Shown here: positions 10,927-18,287 of the stretch, piece by piece
How positions within the stretch are numbered: the first letter of the stretch is position 1
Layout: every line of letters starts with the position of its first letter
Assembly (NCBI GenBank): GCA_947496065.1
Contig: CANMBF010000009.1
Span: forward strand, 1 to 64,000
From: Bacteroidota bacterium
GTDB lineage: Bacteria > Bacteroidota > Bacteroidia > NS11-12g > UBA955
DNA length: 64,000 nucleotides
Direction of reading: 5' to 3'
Program-made: the position numbers and the translations under genes
Notes under the pieces: generated by a model
The model's input: only the letters and a program-made list of their open reading frames with translations
Told to the model about the DNA's origin: nothing
The model's database searches: none

Positions 10927-11898
10927 ATGACCGAAAAGTTCAATTTCAATAAATGGTTTTGGAAACTACCTCCAGTTAAAAGGTTTGTTAATTTTCTTGA
11001 CAATATTATTCCACCCGGTTTCCAAGGTGCCTCCTTGTTTTCTGTGTTTCAGTTTTTCTTCCGTGGTATTATCAATCCAAAATTCAATTTGTATGCTGGC
11101 TCCCTTTCATGGAATTTTTTCTTGGCCATTTTTCCATCATTAATTTTTCTATTTACATTAATTGCCTACATACCTGTTCACAATTTACAGAAGCAAATCC
11201 TTATTCAAATCGATTTCTTTTTACCGAAAGACGCTTATAAAATTATCAAATCAACGATTACCGATATTGTTCACAAGCAGCGTTCAGGTCTATTATCATT
11301 GGGTTTTTTATCTGCCCTTTATTTTGCTAGTAATGGGGTATTTTCGATGATGTTAGCCTTTGATAGTAATTTTCAAGAGGAAGAAAAAAAGAAACGGAAT
11401 TTTTTTCAAAAACGCGGCCGCTCCATTCTTTTAACGCTTGGCATAACCACCCTTATATTTTTATCACTAATCGTATTAATTACTGGCTCCTATTTTTCAA
11501 CTTATATTATCAAGCACCATATTATCAATAAATCGGTTATGCTTTTTGTGGTCAGTGTATTGCAATTTATTACGCTATCTGCTTTGGTGTTTTTTATCAT
11601 GAGTTCCATTTATTATTTTGGACACTCAGCAAAGAAAAAATGGCGCTTCTTTTCTCCAGGTGCCACTGTAGCAACCGTTTTATCTTTGGCTGCTACTTAT
11701 ATTTTCTCGAGTTATGTCGATGGTTTTAATAGCTATAACAAGCTATATGGCAGTATTGGTGCCATTATTGTCATGATGTTATTGATTTATTTCAACACCC
11801 TATGTGTCTTAGTAGGCTTTGAGCTAAATAAGAGCATAGAAACAGTGGTAAAAATCACCCAACAAAAGCGCAAGCAAGAAAACCGATTTTTGCATTAA
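10927..11898 (+). CDS. YihY/BrkB family inner-membrane protein
   Basis: An integral membrane protein of 323 residues with about six hydrophobic segments and the conserved YihY-family features: a G-S-L-S-W-N-F-F-L-A-I-F-P-S-L-I segment near residue 60, and the C-terminal SYVDGFNSYNKLYGSIGAIIVMMLL-type region ending with LVGFELN. The family was once misnamed ribonuclease BN. It is now regarded as an inner-membrane protein of uncertain role. It starts immediately after the stop of the methyltransferase gene, which suggests translational coupling. Confidence 0.88.
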   Translation: MTEKFNFNKWFWKLPPVKRFVNFLDNIIPPGFQGASLFSVFQFFFRGIINPKFNLYAGSLSWNFFLAIFPSLIFLFTLIAYIPVHNLQKQILIQIDFFLPKDAYKIIKSTITDIVHKQRSGLLSLGFLSALYFASNGVFSMMLAFDSNFQEEEKKKRNFFQKRGRSILLTLGITTLIFLSLIVLITGSYFSTYIIKHHIINKSVMLFVVSVLQFITLSALVFFIMSSIYYFGHSAKKKWRFFSPGATVATVLSLAATYIFSSYVDGFNSYNKLYGSIGAIIVMMLLIYFNTLCVLVGFELNKSIETVVKITQQKRKQENRFLH

Positions 11899-11977
11899 AA
11901 CTCGGCTACCACATTTGGTTTCCTTACTATTTCACAACATTTTTCCATTTATAATTGGGTAATTGCAATTATTTATT

Positions 11978-11985
11978 TATTTTTG
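11978..11985 (+). promoter_or_regulatory. Putative -7 promoter element TATTTTTG of tRNA-Ser
   Basis: TATTTTTG matches TAnnTTTG and ends 18 bases before the mature tRNA 5' end. A TTG at 11955-11957, 20 bases upstream, is a possible -33 element. Confidence 0.55.
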
Positions 11986-12003
11986 CACCCCTTAAGCATA
12001 ACC

Positions 12004-12091
12004 GGAGAAATGGCAGAGCGGTTGAATGCGGCAGTCTTGAAAACTGTTTTAGTGTAAGCTAACGGGGGTTCGAATCCCTCTTTCTCCGCCA
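12004..12091 (+). tRNA. tRNA-Ser (anticodon TGA)
   Basis: The seven-base acceptor stem GGAGAAA/TTTCTCC closes a type II tRNA with a long variable arm, as expected for serine. The anticodon loop CTTGAAA gives anticodon TGA (reads UCA). The T arm GGGGGTTCGAATCCCTC is intact. The discriminator G is at 12088 and the CCA end (12089-12091) is encoded. A terminator follows directly. Confidence 0.96.
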
Positions 12092-12239
12092 ACCAATGTT
12101 TATGAAAGAGCCCCGCAAGGGGCTTTTTTTATGCGGCAACATTCACCATCCGCCAAAGGCGGATGAGTGAATTTGTGGCATAAAAAAAGCCAATAAAATT
12201 GCTTGCAATTTTATTGGGCTCTTAAATAAACATTGGTTG
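12089..12239. repeat. Long imperfect palindrome downstream of tRNA-Ser
   Basis: Nested inverted repeats run from the tRNA CCA end to 12239. The tRNA trailer (12090-12113) pairs with 12216-12239 with two mismatches. Inside, GGCTTTTTTTATGC (12121-12134) pairs perfectly with GCATAAAAAAAGCC. Further in, ATTCACCATCCGCC pairs with GGCGGATGAGTGAAT around a three-base centre. The terminator hairpin (left arm) and a second hairpin (AATAAAATTGC/GCAATTTTATT, about 12190-12215, right arm) are side branches. As DNA this could extrude as a cruciform; as RNA it would form a branched rod. Confidence 0.85.
12109..12130 (+). terminator. Rho-independent terminator of tRNA-Ser
   Basis: Stem AGCCCC/GGGGCT with a GCAA tetraloop, followed by seven T residues. 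It sits inside the left arm of a much longer imperfect palindrome (12089-12239). Confidence 0.9.
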
Positions 12240-12475
12240 TAGCCTACCCCTTTGGGATCACGCAGTAACCCCAGCCACTGCGCTGATTGAAACGCCATTA
12301 AGTCACTGCAATTTTATTGGGCTCTTAAATAAACATTGGTTGTAGCCTACCCCTTTGGGATCACGCATTAGCCCCAGCCACTGCGCTGATTGAAACGCCA
12401 TTAAGTCACTGCAATTTTATTGGGCTCTTAAATAAACATTGGTTGAAGCCTCCCCTCTGGGATCACGCAGTAATC
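12204..12475. repeat. Tandem 103-bp repeat, two full copies and a partial third
   Basis: Copies begin at 12204, 12307 and 12410, an exact 103-base period. Each starts TGCAATTTTATTGGGCTC and carries an inverted copy of the tRNA-Ser trailer (ATAAACATTGGTTG) plus a TAGCCTACCCCTTTGGGATC-like block. The third copy diverges and stops after about 66 bases. No reading frame of note is present, so it is noncoding. It fills the gap between the tRNA terminator and the ABC exporter gene. Confidence 0.93.
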
Positions 12476-12518
12476 CCATGCCCAACTAATACTTTTTTGA
12501 ACTTCCTATTTTATCGCG

Positions 12519-12526
12519 TAATTTCG
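12519..12526 (+). promoter_or_regulatory. Putative -7 promoter element TAATTTCG of the ABC exporter
   Basis: TAATTTCG resembles TAnnTTTG (TTCG variant) and ends 8 bases before the TTG start at 12535, implying a very short leader. Confidence 0.4.
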
Positions 12527-12534
12527 CATCACTT

Positions 12535-14307
12535 TTGAAATCCTTACTTTCCATTAACCACTATTTTGTACGTTACAAATGGCTGCTGCTGAGTGGTATT
12601 TTGTTTGTTATACTTTCTAATATTTTTAACGTGGTAGTGCCCTACCTCGTGAGACAGGTGTTTGATGAGGTGCAACTCAAAACTTCCTTCCTTCCGAACT
12701 TCGCTAGTAACGAAGCGCATAAAGCTTATTCTAATTCAGTTCTCAATACAGCCTTATGGTTTGGAGCCTTGATATTATTAGCTTCTGTTATCCGTGGTAT
12801 TTTCATGTTCTTTATGCGACAAACACTCATTGTGATGTCGCGCAAGATCGAATATGATATGAAAAAGGACATTTTCAACCACTATCAAAAATTATCTCAG
12901 CGTTTTTACAGAAAGAATTACACAGGCGATTTAATGAACCGCTTAAGTGAAGATGTAGGCAGGGTGCGCATGTACATAGGACCCGCCATCATGTATATTG
13001 TGAACCTCGTCTTTACTTTTATTACCGTTATCTACATGATGTTTTCTGTGAATGTTGAAATGAGTTTATGGGTATTAATACCCTTGCCAATACTCTCTGT
13101 TGCCATTTACTACATCAGCGAAATCATTAACAAGAAAAGCGACCAGATTCAAGCCAAACTAAGTGATATCACTTCGCTCTCGCAAGAAACATTTTCAGGT
13201 ATCCGTGTTTTAAAATCATTTGCAGTAGAACAATCGTTTTTGAAAAACATGGAGACAGAAAGTGAAAAATACCGGACGCAAAAAATGTCGCTAACCCTCA
13301 TTGACTCTCTGTTTAATCCCATGATGCTTGTATTGGTAAGCCTTAGTACTTTGCTCACCATTTACTTAGGTGGTAAAGGGGTTATCAATGGCACTTTTAG
13401 TTTCGGCAATATTGCGGAGTTTGTAATATATGTTAACCTGCTTACTTGGCCTGTGGCAAGTTTAGGTTGGGTAACTTCTTTGGTGCAAAGGGCAGCGGCT
13501 TCGCAAACCCGCATCAATCAGTTTCTAGACGAAACCCCCGAAATTACCAATCCTACGCAAACACCCTTTCATTTTAAAAATAAAATTGAATGGCAATCAG
13601 TTGATTTTAGATATGACGAAAAAAACTTCGATGCCTTAAAACAAATTAATTTTACCTTAAAAAAAGGCCATACACTGGGTATTATAGGCGCAACAGGTAA
13701 CGGTAAATCTACCATTGCGGCTTTATTGTTGCGTCTTATTGAACCAACCAAAGGTGATATTCTGATAGATGAACAAAACCTTTCAAAAATCAACCTTGAT
13801 GATTTTAGACAACAAGTTGGTTATGTGCCGCAAGATGTGTTTCTTTTTTCTGATACCATTGCCAACAATATTGCTTTTGGAGCTAAAGCATCTACCAGCA
13901 GAGACGACATTATCAGATTTGCTAAATTAGCCCAAGTACACCATAATATTGTTCAATTTAAGGAGGGTTATGATACCATTATTGGCGAACGCGGAATTAC
14001 GCTAAGTGGAGGACAAAAACAACGCATTGCCATTGCCAGAGCGCTTATTCGCGAGCCTGAGTTACTCATTTTAGATGATTGTTTATCGGCTGTCGACCAA
14101 GAAACCGAAAAACAAATTTTAATGGAATTAAAACAATTGATGCAGCAAAAAACAGCCGTTATTATCAGTCACCGATTGAGCAGTGTGATGGCTTGCGATG
14201 AAATAATTGTTTTAGAAAATGGACAAATCCTTGAACGTGGCAATCACAGTTCGCTAATAGCGCAGAATGGGCAGTACGCAGAAGTGTATCGCAAACAACA
14301 AAACTAG
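12535..14307 (+). CDS. ABC exporter, fused permease/ATPase, MsbA/MdlB-like
   Basis: A half-transporter of 590 residues that would act as a dimer in the inner membrane. Residues about 1-330 hold the six-helix type I exporter domain and the rest the ATPase domain. Walker A GATGNGKST lies near residue 385, the Q-loop at VPQD, the signature LSGGQKQRIAIARAL near 491, Walker B as LLILDDCLSAVD and the H-loop as ISHRL. All catalytic residues are intact. The closest functional classes are lipid A flippase MsbA and multidrug exporters, and the substrate cannot be decided. The only available start is TTG at 12535, just after a TAATTTCG element. It is monocistronic. Confidence 0.93.
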   Translation: MKSLLSINHYFVRYKWLLLSGILFVILSNIFNVVVPYLVRQVFDEVQLKTSFLPNFASNEAHKAYSNSVLNTALWFGALILLASVIRGIFMFFMRQTLIVMSRKIEYDMKKDIFNHYQKLSQRFYRKNYTGDLMNRLSEDVGRVRMYIGPAIMYIVNLVFTFITVIYMMFSVNVEMSLWVLIPLPILSVAIYYISEIINKKSDQIQAKLSDITSLSQETFSGIRVLKSFAVEQSFLKNMETESEKYRTQKMSLTLIDSLFNPMMLVLVSLSTLLTIYLGGKGVINGTFSFGNIAEFVIYVNLLTWPVASLGWVTSLVQRAAASQTRINQFLDETPEITNPTQTPFHFKNKIEWQSVDFRYDEKNFDALKQINFTLKKGHTLGIIGATGNGKSTIAALLLRLIEPTKGDILIDEQNLSKINLDDFRQQVGYVPQDVFLFSDTIANNIAFGAKASTSRDDIIRFAKLAQVHHNIVQFKEGYDTIIGERGITLSGGQKQRIAIARALIREPELLILDDCLSAVDQETEKQILMELKQLMQQKTAVIISHRLSSVMACDEIIVLENGQILERGNHSSLIAQNGQYAEVYRKQQN

Positions 14308-14320
14308 ATATTGGTTACTG

Positions 14321-14377
14321 AGTTAATAGGTTATTGGGAGGATTTCTCCTTTACAACTATTAACTGTTACTTTTTGT
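14321..14377 (+). terminator. Possible terminator of the ABC exporter gene
   Basis: AGTTAATAG (14321-14329) pairs with CTATTAACT (14357-14365), with a small inner GGAG/CTCC stem, and a T-rich stretch follows. The stem is AT-rich, so this is weak. Confidence 0.3.
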
Positions 14378-14383
14378 TTTTTC

Positions 14384-14884
14384 TTAATATTTGAATAGAA
14401 CTCTGTAATAGTTATGCTTTCTAATAACTAGTATTTCAAGTGCGCGCCATGTTGTTATGTTTGAGTGATTAAATAAAACCTTTCTTATGGCCTCATTCAA
14501 TCGGTTGTTCTTTTTGTACAATGTACCCATTTCGTTGTACACACTAGCGCACCCATTTAAGTCTTGCCTAGCCTTGAAAAATTTAAGCGACTTTAAATAA
14601 TATTGCAAAGCCTTTTGATGATTGCCCCCAAAATATAGCATGACGCCATACATCTTAAACAAATCTGCCAATGCCGCAGAATCCTTTAGCTTATATGCCA
14701 AATATATGGCTCTATCAGCATTGCCTATGGCTTGTTTTCCATTTGAAAAATAATGGTCAGTTACTTCCTTTTTTAAAAGCTGAAGTTTTATGGCATCATT
14801 GGGTGGAGAAGTAGTTTGTGCACGCGAACACAGACCACCTAGCAGCCAAATGAGAAACAAACCATATTTTATTAATTTGCACAT
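14384..14884 (-). CDS. Short secreted TPR protein, probably truncated
   Basis: A 166-residue protein with a signal peptide (MCKLIKYGLFLIWLLGG). Residues about 30-130 read as tetratricopeptide repeats, e.g. HQKALQYYLKSLKFFKARQD and SVYNEMGTLYKKNNRLNEAI. The last 35 or so residues do not continue the TPR pattern. In Bacteroidota such an N-terminus usually belongs to TPR-containing histidine kinases or LuxR-type regulators of 500-700 residues, so this looks like the front end of a larger gene whose remainder has been lost and whose frame now runs into unrelated sequence. It could also be a genuine small TPR protein. It is convergent with the ABC exporter. Confidence 0.5.
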   Translation of the reverse strand: MCKLIKYGLFLIWLLGGLCSRAQTTSPPNDAIKLQLLKKEVTDHYFSNGKQAIGNADRAIYLAYKLKDSAALADLFKMYGVMLYFGGNHQKALQYYLKSLKFFKARQDLNGCASVYNEMGTLYKKNNRLNEAIRKVLFNHSNITTWRALEILVIRKHNYYRVLFKY

Positions 14885-15013
14885 TAAAAAATAAAAGGAA
14901 TATTATTAGTTGGTTCGAATTAAGGTAAAATTTTGCTAACTTTTCTTGATTGGTAGTTATAACTTTCAATTAACTACTTTTGTTGAACTTTTTTCGATTT
15001 AATTAATTTAAAT

Positions 15014-15021
15014 TAAATTCG
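15014..15021 (+). promoter_or_regulatory. Putative -7 promoter element TAAATTCG of the lpxH-like gene
   Basis: TAAATTCG, the TTCG variant of the Bacteroidota -7 element, lies 16 bases upstream of the TTG start at 15037. Confidence 0.4.
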
Positions 15022-15036
15022 TGCCAGATTAACCAA

Positions 15037-15789
15037 TTGAACACCAATAAATCCATATACTTTGCTTCCGATTTTCATTTGGGCGTACCCAGTTACGAAC
15101 GTTCTTTGGTGCGCGAAAACTTAATTTGCGATTGGTTAGAAATGGCCCGTCAAAATGCCTCCGAAATTTATTTATTGGGCGATGTGTTCGACTTTTGGTT
15201 CGAATACAAACAAGTGATTCCAAAAGGTTTTGCGAGGTTCTTTGGGAAAATTTGTGAAATCACAGACAGTGGCATTCCGGTTACTTTCTTTAAAGGCAAC
15301 CACGATATGTGGACCTTCGGCTATTTAGAAAAAGAATTGGGCGTTAAAGTTATTTCAGATGAACTGATTATTGAACGCAATGGTCGCAAATTGTTCCTAC
15401 ACCATGGCGATGGCTTAGGCCCAGGCGACGATGGTTATAAATGGATACGCAAATTATTTAGAAGTCAGTTTGGAATCAAACTTTTTGGTTTCTTACATCC
15501 GCGCATTGGTGTTGGCTTAGCACAATATCTATCGCGCAGCAGTCGAATTCAAAACAAAGGTAACGACAAAGTTTTTAATGGCGAAGACAAAGAATACATC
15601 GTGCTCTTTTGCAAGGAAATGTTAAAGAGCCAGCATTTCGATTATTTTATTTGTGGACACAGGCATTTGCCTTTAAACATCGATTTAGGCAACCAATCAC
15701 GTTATATCAACTTAGGTGAATGGGTGAACGATTTTACCTATGCCGAAATGAATGGCCCCGAAATTGAACTAAAAGTATTCAAATCATGA
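15037..15789 (+). CDS. lpxH: UDP-2,3-diacylglucosamine diphosphatase-like metallophosphoesterase
   Basis: A 250-residue calcineurin-type phosphoesterase, the length of LpxH. LpxH cleaves UDP-2,3-diacylglucosamine to lipid X on the cytoplasmic face during lipid A synthesis. The metal-binding motifs occur in order: SDFHLG (residues about 11-16), GDVFDFW, GNHD, HHGDGLGPGDDG and CGHRH. The GDVFDFWFEY stretch and the substrate loop after GNHD are LpxH-like. The start is TTG at 15037: an in-frame stop lies just upstream and no ATG precedes the first motif. The stop overlaps the next gene's start (ATGA). The assignment as lpxH rests on motifs and length, without support from neighbouring lipid A genes. 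Confidence 0.85.
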   Translation: MNTNKSIYFASDFHLGVPSYERSLVRENLICDWLEMARQNASEIYLLGDVFDFWFEYKQVIPKGFARFFGKICEITDSGIPVTFFKGNHDMWTFGYLEKELGVKVISDELIIERNGRKLFLHHGDGLGPGDDGYKWIRKLFRSQFGIKLFGFLHPRIGVGLAQYLSRSSRIQNKGNDKVFNGEDKEYIVLFCKEMLKSQHFDYFICGHRHLPLNIDLGNQSRYINLGEWVNDFTYAEMNGPEIELKVFKS

Positions 15790-16586
15790 AATACATTTTA
15801 ATGTTTCTTGCTTTCGCATTTTCAATCGTTGGAATAGCCAATACAATAAGCCCTATCGATACTATTCCTGTTAAAAAAGACAGTCGGTTCACGACCGACA
15901 ACATGGGCAATATTTTTATCATTTCGCCAACCAATGACATAGAAAAATACGATAAAAATGGGCATAAAATAGCGACAGCCAATTTTAAGGTTTTGGGCAG
16001 TATCACTGCCATAGATGCCACCAATCCTTTTGAAATTTATGTATTTTACCGTGACCAAAATAAAATTTTATATCTCGATAATTTGTTGAATTTGAGAGGA
16101 GAAACTAACCTCGAATCCATTGGCATATCGCAATGCGCTGCCTTTGCACGCAGTTTTGACAACCAATTGTGGTTAGTAGACATGGCCGATTTAAAAATTA
16201 AAAAGTATAGCAAAGATTCTAAGTTTTTGAGCGAGAGTGCTTCCTTGAATACCATTATTAGCGATGGGCCTATTCTGCCCGAAAGTATGGTAGATATTAA
16301 TAGTACTTTGTATGTTTTAAATGATGGCGCCATTCTCAATTTTGATGCGTTTATCAATTACACTAAAACCATAATTAGTGATAGCATAACGGCCTTTCAG
16401 GTGGTGAACCATCAAATTGTTTACCTTAAAAATGGTAACCTATTTTCTTATAATCCTTTGCTCTTTAAATCCGAAAAATTAGACCTCGGATTGAACGAAA
16501 CAATAAAAAACATGCGCATTGAAAAAGAAAGACTATATATTTTAACCGACGATAACTTAATTTTGCACACTTATTCAGAAAAATAA
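15786..16586 (+). CDS. Secreted or periplasmic hypothetical protein, beta-propeller-like
   Basis: A 266-residue protein with a clear signal peptide (MKYILMFLAFAFSIVGIANT). The mature part shows repeated short segments of the type 'GNIFIIS...IEKYDKNGHKI', 'NPFEIYVFYRDQNKILYLD', 'NQLWLVDMADLKIKKYS', which looks like a five- to six-bladed NHL/WD-type propeller. No catalytic motif is seen and the function is unknown. It overlaps the lpxH-like gene by four bases (ATGA) and prfA follows 21 bases later, so it is probably translated from the same messenger. Confidence 0.75.
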   Translation: MKYILMFLAFAFSIVGIANTISPIDTIPVKKDSRFTTDNMGNIFIISPTNDIEKYDKNGHKIATANFKVLGSITAIDATNPFEIYVFYRDQNKILYLDNLLNLRGETNLESIGISQCAAFARSFDNQLWLVDMADLKIKKYSKDSKFLSESASLNTIISDGPILPESMVDINSTLYVLNDGAILNFDAFINYTKTIISDSITAFQVVNHQIVYLKNGNLFSYNPLLFKSEKLDLGLNETIKNMRIEKERLYILTDDNLILHTYSEK

Positions 16587-16607
16587 ATTTCTGTTGACCC
16601 GAATCCC

Positions 16608-17681
16608 ATGTTAGAAAAATTAGAAGCCATCGAAGGGCGTTACCGTGAAGTAGAATTGTTGTTAAGCAGTCCTGATACCATGTCGGACATGAAGCGTTTT
16701 ACGCAACTTAACAAAGAATATAGCGATTTAAAGGACATTGTCGAAACCACCAATGAATACCGCAATACTTTAAATTATTACCAACAAGCCAAAGATTTAT
16801 TGGCCAACGAAAAAGACCAAGAGATAAAAGAAATGGCCAAACAAGAGGCCGATGAAATGGAGGCTAAGATAGGTCCCTTAGAAGAAAAAATAAGACTTTT
16901 ATTAATTCCGAAAGATCCAGAGGATTTGAAAAATGCCATCATCGAAATAAGGGCTGGTACTGGTGGCGATGAAGCCAGTTTGTTTGCGGGCGACCTAATG
17001 AAAATGTACATGCGCTATTGCGAAAACCGCGGTTGGAAAGTAGAAGTATTAGATGAAAATGAAGGCACAGCTGGCGGATACAAAGAAGTCATTTTAGAGG
17101 TAACTGGCAACAATGTATACGGAGATATGAAATACGAAAGTGGTGTTCACCGTGTGCAAAGAGTACCCAAAACCGAAAGTGCTGGCCGTGTGCATACCTC
17201 GGCTGCTACTGTAGCTGTATTGGCCGAAGCCGAAGATGTAGACGTGCAATTGAATCCTGCCGATATCGATATGCAAACAAGCCGAAGTGGCGGTGCTGGT
17301 GGTCAGAACGTTAACAAAGTTGAAACCAAGGTGCAATTAACCCACCGTCCTTCGGGCATAGTGGTAGTATGTCAAGTTGAGCGTTCACAATTGGGCAATA
17401 GGGAGCGCGCGATGGCGATGTTGAGAACCAAGTTGTATGAAAAGGCATTGGAAGAACACAATTCAAAAATTGCCAATACCAGAAAAACATTGGTGGCTAG
17501 TGGCGATAGAAGTGCTAAAATAAGGACTTATAATTTTTCTCAGAGCAGAGTAACCGATCACAGAATCAATATGACCATCTACGCGTTAGACGCTTTTTTA
17601 GGTGGCGATATACAAGGCATGATAGACGCCTTGAAGGTGGCAGAAAACGCAGAAAGAATGCAAGAAGGAACTGTGGTTTAA
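16608..17681 (+). CDS. prfA: Peptide chain release factor 1
   Basis: RF1 recognises UAA and UAG stop codons and triggers peptidyl-tRNA hydrolysis. The 357 residues match the family. The catalytic GGQ is at residues about 231-233 within [12 protein letters not shown]. The codon-recognition loop reads VPKTES, so the RF1-type P-x-T tripeptide is PKT, where the RF2 class has SPF. The start is ATG at 16608, 21 bases after the propeller-like gene. Confidence 0.98.
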   Translation: MLEKLEAIEGRYREVELLLSSPDTMSDMKRFTQLNKEYSDLKDIVETTNEYRNTLNYYQQAKDLLANEKDQEIKEMAKQEADEMEAKIGPLEEKIRLLLIPKDPEDLKNAIIEIRAGTGGDEASLFAGDLMKMYMRYCENRGWKVEVLDENEGTAGGYKEVILEVTGNNVYGDMKYESGVHRVQRVPKTESAGRVHTSAATVAVLAEAEDVDVQLNPADIDMQTSRSGGAGGQNVNKVETKVQLTHRPSGIVVVCQVERSQLGNRERAMAMLRTKLYEKALEEHNSKIANTRKTLVASGDRSAKIRTYNFSQSRVTDHRINMTIYALDAFLGGDIQGMIDALKVAENAERMQEGTVV

Positions 17682-17692
17682 ATAACAATTAT

Positions 17693-17800
17693 TTAAATAC
17701 CTGCAGGTCCTTGTTTAATGCCTTCACCTTCCTTGCGGATAGGTTTCTCCATTCCCCTTCTTCTGTTTTTAACTTTCGCTATGTTTTTATCGGTGGTCAT
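17693..17800 (-). CDS. Candidate small basic protein of 35 residues
   Basis: An ATG-to-TAA frame on the minus strand encodes 35 residues, beginning MTTDKNIAKVKNRRRGMEKP and ending in GPAGI. It is rich in Lys and Arg with a polar, disordered-looking C-terminus. It is convergent with prfA, 11 bases from its stop. The stretch before the ATG is AT-rich, as is normal for Bacteroidota starts, and CATTTTTG further upstream is one mismatch from a -7 element. Composition is like a nucleic-acid or ribosome-binding small protein, but no family is recognised. It may be chance. Confidence 0.35.
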   Translation of the reverse strand: MTTDKNIAKVKNRRRGMEKPIRKEGEGIKQGPAGI

Positions 17801-18270
17801 TAATTTAATAGTATAACACAAAAATGATTCCAATTATTGTACCTCATTTTTCTATTAGACGTACAAAAGTGTAAAAACGTTTCACAACGTCTCAATATTT
17901 ATCTAAAAAAGACATTATTTTGACAAATGGTTGTTGAGAACTATGTGTATAGGCATCATAAATGACGCTTTTATTTGAGTAAAAAATACTAAACCACCAA
18001 GCGCAAATGCCCATCAAATAAAGCGTCTAGCATAACACAATAATTTTAAAAAAATAACATAAAAATATTTTTCAGTTTTGAAATTTTTAATCAACTAAGA
18101 TGACTATTTTTTTAAGTTTCTGGGTAATTGAGTTATTGCGTTAATTGAAAAATGGCTGTTCCCATACTAACTAATGCCCATTAACTAATCACCAGTCCCT
18201 AAATCCTATTCCCTATTTACTAGTTCCTCATTCCTCAATAACTATTAACAAATAACTAAAGACCAAATAC
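17801..18270. other. Noncoding gap, AT-rich
   Basis: About 470 bases between the small minus-strand ORF and the glycyl-tRNA synthetase promoter. I see no protein frame of note, no strong hairpin and no tRNA. The last 120 bases are a degenerate, low-complexity run of TAACTA/CCCTATT-like words. Confidence 0.6.
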
Positions 18271-18278
18271 TATATTTG
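18271..18278 (+). promoter_or_regulatory. Putative -7 promoter element TATATTTG of glyS
   Basis: TATATTTG is an exact TAnnTTTG match. It contains the TTG at 18276 that would otherwise be taken as the start codon. The next in-frame ATG (18288) is only 10 bases beyond the motif, so the mRNA would have a very short leader. Confidence 0.65.
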
Positions 18279-18287
18279 CGGCAAGTT

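Noticed and set aside
12131-12534. CRISPR array at the tRNA-Ser repeats
   Set aside because: The repeat is a contiguous 103-bp tandem unit without unique spacers.
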